From positions 153,217 through 217,216 of the forward strand of contig JAJEKV010000416.1 of NCBI GenBank assembly GCA_021234155.1: a DNA stretch of 64,000 nt, written 5' to 3'. The notes beneath the pieces were generated by a model. It saw only the letters and a list, made by a program, of their open reading frames with translations, was not told the DNA's origin and did no database searches. The DNA is from Isoetes taiwanensis. Taxonomy: Eukaryota > Streptophyta > Lycopodiopsida > Isoetales > Isoetaceae. This document shows positions 22,850-39,239 of this stretch, piece after piece; positions within the stretch are counted from its first letter, which is position 1; each line of letters starts with the position of its first letter. The position numbers and the translations under genes were made by a program.

Positions 22850-25530
22850 CATAATGAAGAGTCCTGCAAAGTGCTTCTGATTCCAAGGAAAGCATTTCAC
22901 ATTCCGCTAGAAGCATGTCAGTATGGTGTCTCGCATTTTAGTCCCAAGCTCACTTGAAAAATCTTTTTCTCAGATTTTCTCAATCTTTTTCCATCTGGCC
23001 CAAGGCCGGGCCCGACCCCATACCCTCACACCCATATAACGTCCAGATCGCACCAAAGCAATATATAGCCGCTTCTTCATCTCAAAATTCCATATGTCCT
23101 TGTTCACATCTCATACGATAGCATAGCATATAGAGCCTTAAGCCCACCATCCGCTCTTTATGTTCTACCCCTAATGTTCCAATTGGGGCATGTGCCAAGG
23201 TACTTATAACTATCCACAAGTTCAATCGATTCCCTTTGTAAAATACTTTTACATGGTCCACCTTCGTGAGCCCCAAATACTATTATTTTGGTCTTAGACA
23301 TATTGACTTCGATACTTTTTTGCATCACGTAAATCGCTTAGAACATCTAAATGTTTTTGTGTCCACCACACTCCTAGCCAATAATACCACATCATCAAGA
23401 TATAATAACAACAGAAGAACATACCCGCGGTGTACGCCCAAAGACCGGGCCATTCTCAGATACCCATTCTTCCAACTGATCTATAAAAGACCAAAAAGTG
23501 TAGGCGCAGAGAGGGCAGCCTTGCTTAACCCCACATTGCCTCTCAACAACCTCCGCGATCATTGTATGGAAAGGAAAGTCAAACCAAGACCTTATCATAA
23601 AGCCTCGCGACGCTTGTCTATACGCTAGGGGTGCACCAAGCAATGCCATTCTATCCCACAAATGTGTTCTTCCCACCATGTCAAAGGCTTTTCGAGAAGT
23701 CTACAAAGAGTTTATACAAAGGCTTCCGCTTCCCAATAACAGAGTCCATCATGGCTCTCATAGTAACTAAAATGATCGGTTGTAGATTTCTTAACCCTAA
23801 ATCACCGCTTGCCCTTTGGCCCTCATATCATTGGTCTCAGCCCACATACTCGATTTTAGTGTTCAACATGGTTGCAAAGAGCTTAGCATAAAAACTACAT
23901 AACATAATAATACGGTGGTTATTAGGATCGAGTCATTACCCCGCTTTATGAAGAGGAAACGCCCTATTAATTTGCGGTGTGTGTGGAAACCATCTTGTAT
24001 GACAAAGATTGAATAATTTCACTAGAACTTCAGCCACCTTATCTCCCGCTTCCACTTAAACATTTCAGCCATCAATCCTTCTCAAGATCGGGCCACCTTT
24101 ACCATTGGACATTCTTTTGCAACTCACCATATACATCCTCCAACAAGAAACACAACCCCTCACCATCCATGTCATCCATCTTTTGTGACAACCCCGGTAT
24201 GTGGTAAAGCCGCTCAACATGCCTCAACAATATACCAAAGATCAAGTAGTGTGTTTGGTTTTTGGGATGGCTTCAATCTATTCCGCAACTTTTTTGATTC
24301 CCAAGTAACTCCATCACCATCCGCTCATGTTTTCTATGGGTAGGCTTTTTTCTTCCTCTTAACCATTCTAACATACTCCTTCCTTGCTTTGACCTTTGCC
24401 TCACCCTTTGCCAATTTGAACCTTCTCCTTTGTAGCTTGCAATCTCGGCCAAACCATCCATTGCAAAGGCAGCCCCGCGCCTTTGTCCGCTTGAAATGAA
24501 ACATATATTAGCAGCCGCCTAAAATCATCTCAAGAAGAGTATGACTAATATCCTTTGCATTGGCTGGCCATGAAATGATTGAAGCAAGTCGCCACAAAGA
24601 TTCTTTATATGTTTGAGATTTGTCATATCTCATAATAAGCTTAAGCGATGGTCGTGGTATATCTATGTGTGAAGGCATACCTACAATAATTAAAAGCAAG
24701 AAATAAGGGTACATGATCTGATTCAATATCGCCCATACCAATGGAGAAATCGACCACTTGCTCGCAAAGGATGGTTTTGCCAATACATAATCTACAACAC
24801 TTGCTCCCCTACATGTTAGTCCCCCTGCTCGAACTTTGGCCGCATTCATAGATAACCGTGTCCAAACCACCGTGATAATGCCAAAACATGATTGCCTTGA
24901 GGAGAAGGCCAACGTATTTTGTCCGCTGATTTTCTAAACCAACCAAGTTCAGTCAATTTAGACTCATCTAACATTTCAACCCATTCTGGCTGCCCCTCCG
25001 CACTAACCATGGCTGCATGTTTATAAGATCCATTAAAGTCACCCATTAACTTCACTAAGTGCAAAAATATCTTGTTCCAACTGTGCAAAAGGATCATCCC
25101 TATCCAATTCCCCAGAGTTATACACAGGTGAGCCACGAGGTGGATAATAACATCCAGCAACATAGATATCCCCAAATTGCCCGGGCACAACAATCCACAT
25201 ACACTGAAGAGATGCATTTGCATAAAGAACAGTAACCAAATGAACAAATTCATTCCTTACAAAACATGTGATGCCACCATAGCTTTTATACCTCCACCCT
25301 TTGGGGACCGACCGAAAGTGTACCATCGTAAAACCAAAGAATGTCAAACAAGCCCGGATTCTTCATGTTCTCCAGTGTCAAGAAAAAAAAAATATCGACA
25401 TTAACTAATTGATCACCCATAGTGAGAATGTTTTCTAGCGGCCGAGAAAGTGTTAATGTTCCAAAGACATTATCCTGGCGGTGGCACATCCCTATGCGGA
25501 ATATCATTAGCAACGACATCCCTACCACTA
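22850..25530 (-). pseudogene. LINE copy 4 ORF2: endonuclease and reverse transcriptase
   Basis: The longest LINE copy. APE-type endonuclease: SYGGITCFVRNEFVHLVTVL and PGQFGDIYVAGCYYPPRGSP (25347-25039), then MGDFNGSYKH (about 25046-25017) and SVVDYVLAKP (about 24800), with the SDH region broken. Linker at 24461-24273. RT at 24060-23280: the motif A area is degenerate, motif B is GVKQGCPLCAYTFWSF (about 23545), motif C reads LYLDDVVLL instead of YADD. It is 3'-truncated at about 22850, where it matches 2450 in LINE copy 2. Several frameshifts. Confidence 0.85.
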
Positions 25531-26961
<1,431 letters not shown>

Positions 26962-27026
26962 TAATGTCACGCCACTAGGCAAAGATCCAACCGGGCATGT
27001 GACCACACACCACACTACATTGCTCC

Positions 27027-29159
<2,133 letters not shown>

Positions 29160-30236
29160 GCAATATCCCAGGTGATATGCAAAAAGTGCTGAAAATGCAA
29201 GGCCCGCACCACTTTTCGTGAAAGGTTGAAGCTGATATATAAACCGCTATGCTCGCTAAGGCATCCCGGTTTATACCGGCCCCCCGGCCTGATTTTTAAA
29301 TTGAACATGTCTATTTGTTCTTTTTCTTGAGAATTATGTGTCTCGTGATCCTTTCTTAACTGCGGTGGAAAGGTCGTATCACTTTTGATGTTTAGAAGAA
29401 GCCTTCGCATGTCTCGCATAAAATTATGGTTGTTTAATGACATAATTCTACTTACAATAATTCTACTTACAAGTGAGGAAATTGAAGACGACCTTACAAT
29501 ATTTGGGCAGGAGGATGCCATGTTTGCTTTAGAAATGCATTATTACTGCCATGTACATCGGGTTTTCATTTGTTCTTTCATCTGCACTAGTGTCAGTTGC
29601 AGCAACGTGTTGCACGTGAAACTAGAAAAAATTCTCAAAATTAGTTTTGGAGTATTGCTATGTTTGCAAAATATTTTTCCGCTTAAATGTTACACTAGAC
29701 AATATCCTAAGTGATATGTCAAAGGGTGTTGAAATGCAACGCCCAGACCACTTGCCCAAAAAGGTTGAAGCTGGTATAAGATTGTAGTTTTATCGCTATG
29801 CTTTCAAAAGGCATCTGGTTATACTTTCCCTTGAGCACAGTTTTTAAGTTGAACATTTCCATTTGTTCTTTTTCTGAGAGTTATGTGTCTCATATCCCTT
29901 CTTGATTTGTGTGGATGATTGTATCACTTTGGATGTTTAGAGGAAATTGCATGTCTCGCATGTAAGATTATAGTTGTCTAATGATATAATTCTACTTTAC
30001 GGTGAGGATCTTGGGCGACATTGCAACATTTGGGCGGGGAGGATGCCATGTTTGCTTTAGAAATGCATTATTACGCCATATACATCGGTTTTTCATCTGC
30101 ACTAGTGTCAAGTGCAAAAGAACGTGTTTGATAAATTATAGGGCACGTGAAATTAGAAAATTAGTTTTGGAGTATTGCCAATGCCATGTTTGCAAAATAT
30201 TTTTCCGCTCTTAAATGCTACACTAGACAATACCTT
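29160..30236 (+). repeat. Imperfect tandem duplication, unit about 540 bp
   Basis: Unit 1 (29160-29700) and unit 2 (29700-30236) share ordered blocks: ATATCCCAGGTGATATG / ATATCCTAAGTGATATG, TTGAACATGTCTATTTGTTC, GAGGATGCCATGTTTGCTTT, TCATCTGCACTAGTGTCA and GCAAAATATTTTTCCGCT. Divergence is moderate, so the event is old. No coding function recognised. Confidence 0.75.
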
Positions 30237-30560
30237 GTGACCATATTTCACATGACATTTGCCTCGTGAAACTAAATTTTGTGAATGGAGTAACTTATCT
30301 ACAATGAACCAAGATAAGGAACAATTTTATGCAGCTGATGCTTTATGGAATTTGGTTTTTAAAATTCCCAGTCCTATGGAAAAATTTGGCTTTCAAAATT
30401 CCGAGTTCTATGGGTTATTATGAAGCACACTTGAAGACCAAACAATATTTGTGAAGAATCTAAGCATGATTGAACTTACCATGTAAAAGATTACCATGCA
30501 AGAGGATTTGGACATAGTGCAAAATGTATTCATTATTCAGGATGCATTGTTATCTTCACA

Positions 30561-30653
30561 TTATTGTATGGAGGATACTCAAAGCCTAAAGATAGGCAGC
30601 TAAATCATTATTGTATGGAGGATACTCAAAGCCTAAAGATAGGCAGCTAAATA
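30561..30653 (+). repeat. Tandem duplication, unit about 47 bp
   Basis: Two identical copies of the unit starting ATTATTGTATGGAGGATACT and ending GATAGGCAGCTAAAT. Confidence 0.9.
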
Positions 30654-30760
30654 ATCTCTGTCATTTGGATTTATGCAATAGTTTGCAAAATTTCACTACA
30701 TTTGTCTTTTCATAATACATGGTAGTTTCATTTTAGATTGTACACATCAAGGATCCTCTA

Positions 30761-31066
30761 CTACAACCCTTTTGAAGCATAATCCCTTACACTCTTTATG
30801 CAGTCACAGGCTATATGTTGAGGGACATGAATATCATTCAACATCATTTTGACTTTGTTATGCTGTATTTTATCTTGATTACTCAATGGTTGTTTCATCG
30901 CGAAAAATTTATCTTGAAATACCCTCACCAAAGCTCCTCCGCCCATGGCATGTCCGTAGTAATACTTTGCATTTTGGATTGGCACCGCGTTGGTAAAAGA
31001 GAAATGTTCACGACTATTCTTTCCACCAATAATACACAAGATCTTTATCTTAAAGCACAATTTCAT
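30761..31066 (-). other. Unrecognised ORF, 101 codons
   Basis: Open frame with protein-like composition (REHFSFTNAVPIQNAKYYY, HNKVKMMLNDIHVPQHIACD). No family recognised, and no convincing start context or neighbours. It could be a decayed exon or chance. Confidence 0.25.
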
Positions 31067-31569
31067 TAAAATGAGAAATTTCGTGATTCCAATTAGGGAT
31101 GAAAATTCTTTTTAATCCATTTTATGACCATTTTTTTGAGCAATTATGCTTAATTTAGCAAAAAAAATGCATCTAAAGTGCCATTTATTCACCATTAATA
31201 TCAAAAGGGGAAAAAAACAAAAAAAAAAAAATATCAAGAACTTAAGTTAGCAAAGTTTTACCTATTTTACATGAAGAAGGGCATCATTAACTTCTAAATT
31301 GACAAATTTACACATCAAGAAAATTTGTTTATGAAGCTAAAATATGTAAATTTGTTGCCGAATTGAATCAACGCCATTAGTAGGATCATGTTTTTCTTTT
31401 GCCAACATTCATTAAGAATGTCAAATCCTCCCCACTAAATGCCGCCACAAAAGTTGTGTCGATTTTGAATCTCATCGTGACTAAAATCTTCAAAGGGTAC
31501 CAAGTCCGGACGAAAGGTGACTCCACAAAGAAATCTCTGGCATACCGAACGTGCATTTGCTATAGGCGC

Positions 31570-32170
31570 AGCATCAAATGCATGCCGGTGAATGCATCCT
31601 CAACATATTTTTTTGCATGCTAGTGAATGCAAATGCAAGCCATGGCCATTTGCATCCTCAAGATGCTTGGAAATGGCACCTTGAGGATGCAACATGGTGC
31701 CATTTACACCCCCCAAGACTCAAAAAAAAAATTCCCCCAAAAAAAAGGGGTGTTGGGGTGCAAATGCTTTTCATGTTGCACTTCGGCAAAAAAAAAAAAA
31801 AAAAAATGGAAATTTTTTTGAAATTTTTTTGTGTTAAGGTGCAACATGGCCATTTGCATCCTCAAGGTGCCATTTCCAAAACATGATGAGGCATCCACGC
31901 AAAGATGCATTTGATATAACATCCTGGATCAAAAAAAAAAAAAAAAAATCTGAAATTTTCCATTTAGCCATTTGCATCCCTCAAGGTGCCATTTCCAAAC
32001 ATGATGAGGCATCCACAAAGATGCATTTGATATAACATCCGGATCAAATGCATGGGTGGTGAATGCAAATGGCGCCATACGCCTTTTGCATTCCTCAACA
32101 TGCATTTAATAAAAGCTAAATCATGCTAAGGATGCATGCCATTTGCCTCCTCAATATGCATCAAGCAAAC
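31570..32170. repeat. Degenerate GCATCCTCAA / CATTTGCAT repeat region
   Basis: Many copies of CCATTTGCATCCTCAA and GCAAATG-type words on both strands. A block of about 80 bp (CATGATGAGGCATCCAC ... TTTGATATAACATCC) occurs at 31884-31924 and again at 32000-32040. Several A runs of 15-20 bases. Confidence 0.6.
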
Positions 32171-32299
32171 ATATATTCAAGAAAACCGGGTGCTATTTGA
32201 CTAGGAAAACTAAAAATAAAGTAAAAGAAGACCTACCTTTGCCTTGGAGACTTGCCTTCATGATTCTTGATATCTTTAGTGTCTAGAGTGATGAAAAAC

Positions 32300-32610
32300 A
32301 AAGGCGTTAAGCGCCAACAGCGGCACTAGGCTAAGGGCCATCTATTTCTGCCGGGGCGCTAGGTCCAATGGGCCATCTAGCAGCAGGCCATCAATTGCGA
32401 GCCCATTGCTGGATGTGTCGCAAAGCGAAGGGGATGTAAGCGCCCAGAAAAGGGATGTAGGCGGCTAAAACCATCTATCTAGCAAAGAAAGCGCCGGGCG
32501 CTAGGCCCCAATAGGCTATCTAGTAGCGTGCGCCGGGCTGGCAGCGGGCCAATCCCTTGTCTGGCGGAAGCAAAGTGAATGTAGGTGGCGCCGGGCGGTG
32601 GGTATGGCGG
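32300..32610. repeat. GC-rich minisatellite-like segment
   Basis: Repeated GGCGCTAGG..CCAAT(A/G)GGC(C/T)ATCTAG blocks at about 32350-32385 and 32490-32525 with AGGATGTAGGCG(G) words between them. No coding signal. Confidence 0.5.
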
Positions 32611-33029
32611 TTTAAGCTCAACAGAATTTTAAAAATGCCCTCACCAAATTTGAAACCCCTCCGCCTAAATTTGAAAGCCCTCATACCAACCTAAAATTGA
32701 AATTCAAAATTTGAAATCCCAAATTTGTTGTTGCCGCTTCGACATATCATTTCTTTAGGCGCTTGTATAGATCCTTCTATAGGATCTGAGGGTCTTCGAT
32801 GGTTCCATACCAATCGGCACTTCTAAGCGGCTTCTTGCAGTCATTTATTTTCAGTAACATTAATTGTTTTTGCGAGGGGTTTTGGGCTTCTTTTTGAGGC
32901 TACCGCAATATTCTTTTACAAGATCCATATACTCCATCGTAGATAGTTTTTTTCACCAAAATGGTGACCACCATATCCGTGTAAGTCTTTCTATATGCAT
33001 CGTCTTTTTGTTAGAGCCATTCATCACAT

Positions 33030-33680
33030 GTATACATCCAAATGGAGCCATTTGGGGCCCCATTTGAGCCCTCAAATGGCTTCATGGCCTTTTGGGGTGC
33101 GGGCTTGAGTATACCACCCAAATGGCGCCATTTGGAGGGTGCGGAGGGTATATACCCCAAATGGCTTATGGAGCCATTTGGGGTGCCATTTGAGCCCTCA
33201 AATGGCTCCATGAAAGCCATTTGGGGGTGCCAGAGGGGGCGGTGTATACTCCTCAAATGGTGCCATTTGGGGGTGCCATGGGGCGGTATACCCCACATGG
33301 CACCTTCGAGGATGCAAATGGCGCCATTTTGCATCATGATTTTTTTTTTTTATTTTTATTTTATTTTATTTTTTTTTATTTTTTTTTTAAATTTTTTTTT
33401 TTTTTGGGGTAGGTATACCCCCCAAATGGCGCCATTTGGGGGGTGGTGGGGGGGGGGGGGGGGGGGGGGGGGGAAGGGGCATACCCCCATTTAGGTTAGT
33501 TGCTAGGGGAGAGTATATACCCCCAAATGGGGGTTGGGGCGGGGTGGGGGGGAGGGGGAGGGGCGGTGTATAGCACGGGCACCCCCCATGGAGCCATTTG
33601 GGGAGCCAACGAGGGGGCGATTATACATGCCATTTGGGGTAAAGAGAGCCACCCTTCATGGCAAGGGATGTTGATCCATT
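33030..33680. repeat. Cluster of CAAATGGC..CCATTTG palindromes
   Basis: At least eight units based on CCAAATGGCNCCATTTGGGG in both orientations, separated by GTATACC(C)CC words. Contains a T/A-rich stretch (33338-33404) and an unbroken run of 26 G (33448-33473), the latter able to form G-quadruplex. Also a long plus-strand frame that is purely repeat-derived. Confidence 0.8.
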
Positions 33681-33834
33681 GAATTTAGCAACGATGAGAT
33701 CAATCTGTGGTGCCTATTGAACTTCCAATCATATCTTTGGGTGCGAGATAACATTGGTGAAGCAAAGAGGTGCATTTATTGGGTTGCCAAAGAAGGATGT
33801 AAAGGCTGGTTGAGGCTTGTATGCTATAAACATA

Positions 33835-33873
33835 TGTATGATACATGTGTACTACTCACGTGTATCATACATT
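33835..33873. repeat. Inverted repeat, 16 bp arms
   Basis: ATGTATGATACATGTG and CACGTGTATCATACAT pair with one mismatch around a 7 nt loop. Confidence 0.7.
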
Positions 33874-34312
33874 AACCGAAAGGTCTATAAAATCTATTCA
33901 TGTATCTTAAAAATATATGTATGATACATGGGTGTCATACCTGTGTACCTAACACATGCAGAAGGTGTATGAGTAAATATGTTTTCTAAATATTTCATGG
34001 TGGTGTATACAACCCCTGCATAAGGTCTATGATACAGGGTACTCAACCCCTGCATAAGATCTATACAACCCCCAAATAAAAAAATTCCAATTTACTAAAA
34101 ATTTTCCCATTATAATGAAATTGTGCATCTTACGTTTCCCGTTGTTTGTCCTGCACTATTAGAGGATAGCCAATAGCAGGATAGTGGGAATGCCACCATC
34201 ATTATGACACCAGAACACAAGGCAATAGTATAGGTTCAAATCTTGCATGTTCTTAAATTGATACATACCTGTAAGCTAGTCATTGCAGGAATATGTTTGC
34301 TTAGTCATTATG

Positions 34313-35850
34313 TCAGTACCAACGCCCTTCCCCAAATGCAAGGCCGCCGCGATAAATTTCTTGTACTATTAATTGAAACAAAGTTATTGTGAAAAGAAGG
34401 AATAAACAAGCACACACACAAAATTTACACCAAGAAACCCAACGCCTAACCCAAAAAAAACTGGATCGAACTAGATTAGGGCAAGGAGGCGGCTGAGCAA
34501 AGCGGATGGGAGGACATGGAGAGAGGGAAGAGAGAGCGAGGCGAACAGGGAAGGAGGGCAAAGGGGCAGGGCAGGAGGTCGATTTGATAGGACAGGGCAG
34601 ATCGGCAGGGCAAGGTGCTCGATCTGTAGAACAGCGGCGATTGGGGAGGCCGATTCATAGATCATGGCAGAGAAAGCAAAAAAATGGGCCGAATCAGGCT
34701 GGATCTAAAGCCAGCTGGTTAAAAGCGGCTTAAGCAAGAGCCGAATCTTGCATGCAGGTACCCAGATGCCAGCAAATCAGTCTATCGAAATGCTCCAGAT
34801 GCAAATGTCGGCCAAACGTATGCTGAAAAGGAAAGAAAATATGCCCCTTTTGCATAAGGGCAGAGCAGTCAAAGATCAGAGAAAGAGGAAGAATTGGAGC
34901 TGCCCCATCGCTGGAGGATTAGAGGTTGTTGTTGCAGAGAAGAGCAATTTGAAGCCTCAATACGGTCATCCAAGTGCTGATCTATAAGGGCAATAGACAT
35001 TCCACCAAGGACAACATGCTGGATCCTAACTGTTACCCAAGAAACAGAAAACCGTGGAGCCTGACATCGAAGCAAAACATGCAAAAGGCACAGCAAGCAA
35101 CTACAGCTCACGGATGTTGAATCGGTGAGTCGAATCGCCATTGTTGCAGACTCTAGCCGATCTGATCTTGTAATTCTCATGCACACAAATCCAAGACCAC
35201 AAAATAAGATTCTGCAGAGAAGAATTGAGAACGGCAACTGTCCCACCGCAGGTTAGAACCATAAAATGCAAGCAAAGAAATCAAATTCAAATGTTGCCAT
35301 CAAAGAAAGAGAGAAAACCCAGAAGCAATCTTGATAAGCACAGAACTTTTGCAACTGCATGCACAGAAGAATCAACAGCCTTCCATCACATAAGAATCAA
35401 CCGCCTTCCATCATCAAAGAATCAACAGACTCCCATCATAAAAGAAAATGCAGAAGCAATTCTTATAAGCAACATGATCAAACCACAATCTGAGTTTGAG
35501 ATACCTGATAATCCCCGACAAACTCATCAAACCCAGTAAGAATGGAAATAACCTGAATACCCGATAATACGGACAAACGCATCAAACGAGCATGACAAAA
35601 GGCATGTTGAAGACCGAGATGATATGAGATCTGGAAGATAGATTGTAAAGACAACATGGGATGGCTAGCGAAAGAGCATGTGAGAAGATATTGAGAGGAC
35701 ATGGTGTGGCAATGGGAAAGACAAGTGGATCTGGCTATGGGAGCTTGGGAGGAAGCAACGAGAATAGAAGAAGAGCTGCTGTGAGAAGACGCCGATAACC
35801 GGTCCGAAAGAGGAAATGGCCTTATATAGTAGCTCATCCCTTCCCAGAAT
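34313..35850 (-). other. Possible decayed transcription unit
   Basis: Read leftwards, CTATATAAGG at about 35820-35829 looks like a plant TATA box and is followed by a CT-rich leader and Ser-rich frames (35837-35478, 35246-34869). No domain is recognised and splice signals are not clear. May be a host gene 5' part or another mobile element. Confidence 0.25.
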
Positions 35851-37039
35851 GGCGATCCGATGGCTCAGATCGATGCTATTATAGTTTGGTCTTTAAGTTG
35901 TTTCGAATTCTTGGTGAAAATGTATGTTGGATTGTATCACTATGATGAAGGATTTATATAGGTTATCATTCTTGGTATGACGATGAATGCATGATAGTAA
36001 AGCCTACTTACATCTATTGCATCATGTGTATGAAGAACACATGAAATAGATAGGTGCAATCACTGGATCCTTGGAAATTTATGAAACAACATATGACAAA
36101 GCTAAATAAAAAGATAGCTAAAGATGTTGAGAGGTATAGAGGCACTTTGAACATGTTCTAGTTTGAGATAGCAGGCCATGCTAGGAATCATCATGAGGCA
36201 TACATGTTTAAAAAGCAGTTTATCTATGAGCATGTTATTGTTAAAAATAGCTATAATAATTTGTTTAGCAATCCTTCAAGTTCAAATAAGTTTTGCTCTT
36301 CAGGCAAAATCGAAGATTATGACATAAACAGTCCCATGTGTAGGATTGAGTACTAAATGTAAGAGATTATGAGAATGTAGCATGCAAAGCTACCATTGTT
36401 TTATTGTTATTGTTTAATAAGTGCGCAAAATGCCACCTATGACCTCATAAGATCTGAATTCCAAAACATGGCAAAAACCCAAATTGAATTCTAGTGCATG
36501 ATCTGCCAATGTTTCCTTTACTAGATTTGCTTTCCAAATGCTTGGGTGGACTTTTAGTTTAATTTTTGCACCTGTTATTATAGTGCCATGGTTGAGGGGC
36601 GAAAAATTTCAAGCTTGATCTTGGGTGCTTCAAATGGCTCAAGGTGACAGGTATCTAAATGAATAGCAGAAGGATAGAGAGTGAAGATTCAAATTCTTAA
36701 TAATTTTAAGTAGTCAGGATGATTGTTTATAAAGGTTGGGTTTGCTACGATTAGGGGGAAGGGTGATATATAAATCAACACCTATAATGTGCCATGTTCC
36801 CATGGCTTTGTTGTTCAAGTCAATGTAAAGAAGGGAGTAGGTTTTAGTGTGTGGATGATTTTTTGTATTGCATAATTGAAACATATTGGTGTCTTGAATT
36901 GCTTGGTTGAATTTGTTCCTGTGGCTTCTTTAGTAATATGTACATGTGGCATTTCCTGGCCACATGGCCACCTCGACGATTTCTCCTAAGCAATTTCTCT
37001 TAGGCCATGATGCCAAGTCAGAGGATGTTATATAACCCA
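35851..37039. other. AT-rich noncoding interval
   Basis: No supported feature; no ORF with recognisable content. Confidence 0.4.
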
Positions 37040-37231
37040 TCTCCTGAGCTTGTTGCCAAGGAGGTCTCATGGCATTAAATTCGATCACGCATTCGTAATT
37101 TAGTGTTTGACATATTAAATGGTAAAGGACAAGATATGGTATTCACTATGTACAGTGAACATTGGCACATGAAGAATCTTGGCCGTGCCTTCTACACCAA
37201 CAAAGTTGTTCGATTTGGCTTGGGCATATGG
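37040..37231 (+). pseudogene. CYP73A: Cinnamate 4-hydroxylase (CYP73) fragment
   Basis: Translates as SPELVAKEVSWH, stop, IRSRIRNLVFDILNGKGQDM, VFTMYSEHWHMKNLGR, FYTNKVV. This matches the N-terminal third of plant C4H (SPDLTKEV, SRTRNVVFDIFTGKGQDMVF, YGEHWRKMRRI, FFTNKVV), the cytochrome P450 of the phenylpropanoid pathway that hydroxylates cinnamate to p-coumarate on the ER. Only about 64 of roughly 505 codons remain, with an in-frame stop and without the heme-binding region. It ends at a GTAAGT-like donor, so it could be the edge of an old exon. Flanked by a tandem duplication. A transposon-captured or dead copy. Confidence 0.85.
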
Positions 37232-37374
37232 TAAGTACATATGACCCCGTTTATTTATGCACTCTAAAGGATCTTGAAAATATCCACAACCCCCAATTTG
37301 GCTTGGGCATATGGTAAGTACATATGACCCCGTTTATTTATGCACCCTAAAGGATCTTGAAAATATTCACAACT
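37213..37374 (+). repeat. Tandem duplication, unit about 81 bp
   Basis: Two copies of ATTTGGCTTGGGCATATGGT ... GGATCTTGAAAATAT(C/T)CACAAC; the first starts in the last CYP73 codons and includes the GTAAGT donor. Confidence 0.9.
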
Positions 37375-37931
37375 AAAATGCAGAGTCCCATAATATGACT
37401 AAGTTGAATGCTTGCTTATCAAATGAAGGGAGGGGCGATAGTTGCAAAGGCATAAGAACTTACCTATGGCAAATGCAAGGTTCTCGACAAAAAAGTAAAC
37501 TTAATCTCCTACAAAGATCTGAAGTCGGCAAAAATTGAAAGAAAACATTCCATCCTCAATTCTTTTTGACATGTATCCAATTCGTGTAAAGAAGAGTCAT
37601 GCGGTACATACATGAAATCATCAACCTAGAAAATTGTGCCCCGTACCTGATCCAGGAGGTTTTCTGAGCTCCTACAACCTATGATCTTCTCCTGCTAGTA
37701 ATAAAAAATTAGATGGCCCAATCTCCGTCTGTAGGGCTGGAGTCTGTACCCATTATAGTTAACTTGACCACGGAAAATTTCGTGCCCAATGTCATTGCAG
37801 ATGAAAGACAATAAAAAGAGAAATAATATAAGAGTTGAGTGTTCTAGTTTATAGATCATTTATGCAATTCAGTTTTGGCCAGCGTTTTATCTGAAAGAGA
37901 AAACATTGTAAGCCAGATGCACCTAATATAA

Positions 37932-37975
37932 CACAACGAAAAAGGTGCTCACATCCCCTAGAAAATCCCCCATTG
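37932..37975 (+). repeat. Left terminal inverted repeat of the DNA transposon
   Basis: Starts CACAACGAAAAAGGTGCTC and pairs with 48430-48472. Confidence 0.75.
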
Positions 37976-38361
37976 AGGAACCGGGGGACTCGAGAGAAAT
38001 GGGTCATTTTCTTTGCAATAGGGGATTCTTGAACAAAAGGGTATATCGTATGGGGGGAGATTAGTAGAAATGGGGGATTATTGTACAGAAAGGGCATAAG
38101 TTTAATGGGGAATTAATAGAAATAGGGGATTACAAATGCACATTGGGGTATTTTTGAAGAAAGGGGATTGAGTCAAAAGGGAATTTGCTAATGGTTTGGG
38201 GTAATTTCAAGAAAAGGGATTTGGTTCAAAAAGGAATTTGCAAATGGGTGGGGTATTTTTAAGAAAGGGGATTGGTTCAAAGTTTAATTTGTAAAATGGA
38301 TTGGAGTATCTCCAAATAAAAGAGGATTGAATGTTCAATTAAAAATAATTTCAAAATACAA

Positions 38362-38544
38362 GTGGTCGGATCAGCTCATATACAAGTTGGTGGAACCATA
38401 GGACTTGTGGGTGGTTTTATTTATGGTATGCCTAGCTTAGCCCGCGAGCACAATCGAGATAAAGGTTTCAGATTCATGATGTATCTATTGCCCCGGATAT
38501 TATTTTCATTGGGTGCAGTAATGCATGCACTTGGAGAGGGTTGA
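38362..38544 (+). other. Unrecognised 60-codon ORF
   Basis: Gly-rich hydrophobic start (QVGGTIGLVGGFIYGMPSLA) then FRFMMYLLPRILFSLGAVM, so one or two membrane segments are possible. Glycine spacing recalls Tim17/22/23-type helices, but this is weak. Lies just inside the left end of the DNA transposon. Confidence 0.25.
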
Positions 38545-39239
38545 AATTCCTTATATGGCAGACATGCAATTTGTGAGTACTAAGGCAATTTGTGGCAAAT
38601 ATTTAGCATAGGAGGTTTCGGAAACTTTGGCCCATTAATTGGAAACATTGGCTATGCACGGTCATTCAAGCTCGCACTTCTTGGCTATGCTTCAGAAGTG
38701 CCTCTCCATCTAATACACGGTCATAGCATCATCACCCTATATTACCACAAGGTGGAATTATGGTCGCCGAGATGTTGCCTTCTTAGTTGGCTCGTTGATG
38801 CCTGTCTTTCCTATTATTGTTGAGGCCACTCGTGTCATAAGTCCATCAAGTGTTGCCACCGCCACAAGATGTAGTCTGCCGCTACCGACGATGTCCTGGT
38901 GCCTCACGATGATCTTGACATGGTGGTGTTGTCTCTTATTCGACATTGGGTGGACGGCGGTCTTCTACTTGAGGGCACTTCTCGAGGAGTTGCTTTGGCC
39001 TCCTCGGTGCGTTCTCCCTCGTACTTGCTCTTCCATTTTGATCTTGGGCTATAGTTGTGCCTCCTTGCTTCCTCCTTTGGTAGTCAAGTGAAGGAGCTTC
39101 CTCGATCTAAGCTTAAACTGGGTAAAAACATGACTCTAAACTCATGTTTCTCCACTATATATGTGGGCACCCTAGATCTACAATAGACATATATGCATTT
39201 ACATTGGGATTTTAATTCATCCACTTTTCCAAAATAACT

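Noticed and set aside
33042-33494. 150-codon plus-strand frame in the palindrome array
   Set aside because: Composition mirrors the CCATTTGGGG repeat and homopolymers; no protein-like pattern.
38362-38544. Tim17/22/23-like protein
   Set aside because: Only glycine spacing agrees; too short and no family signature, so left unnamed.
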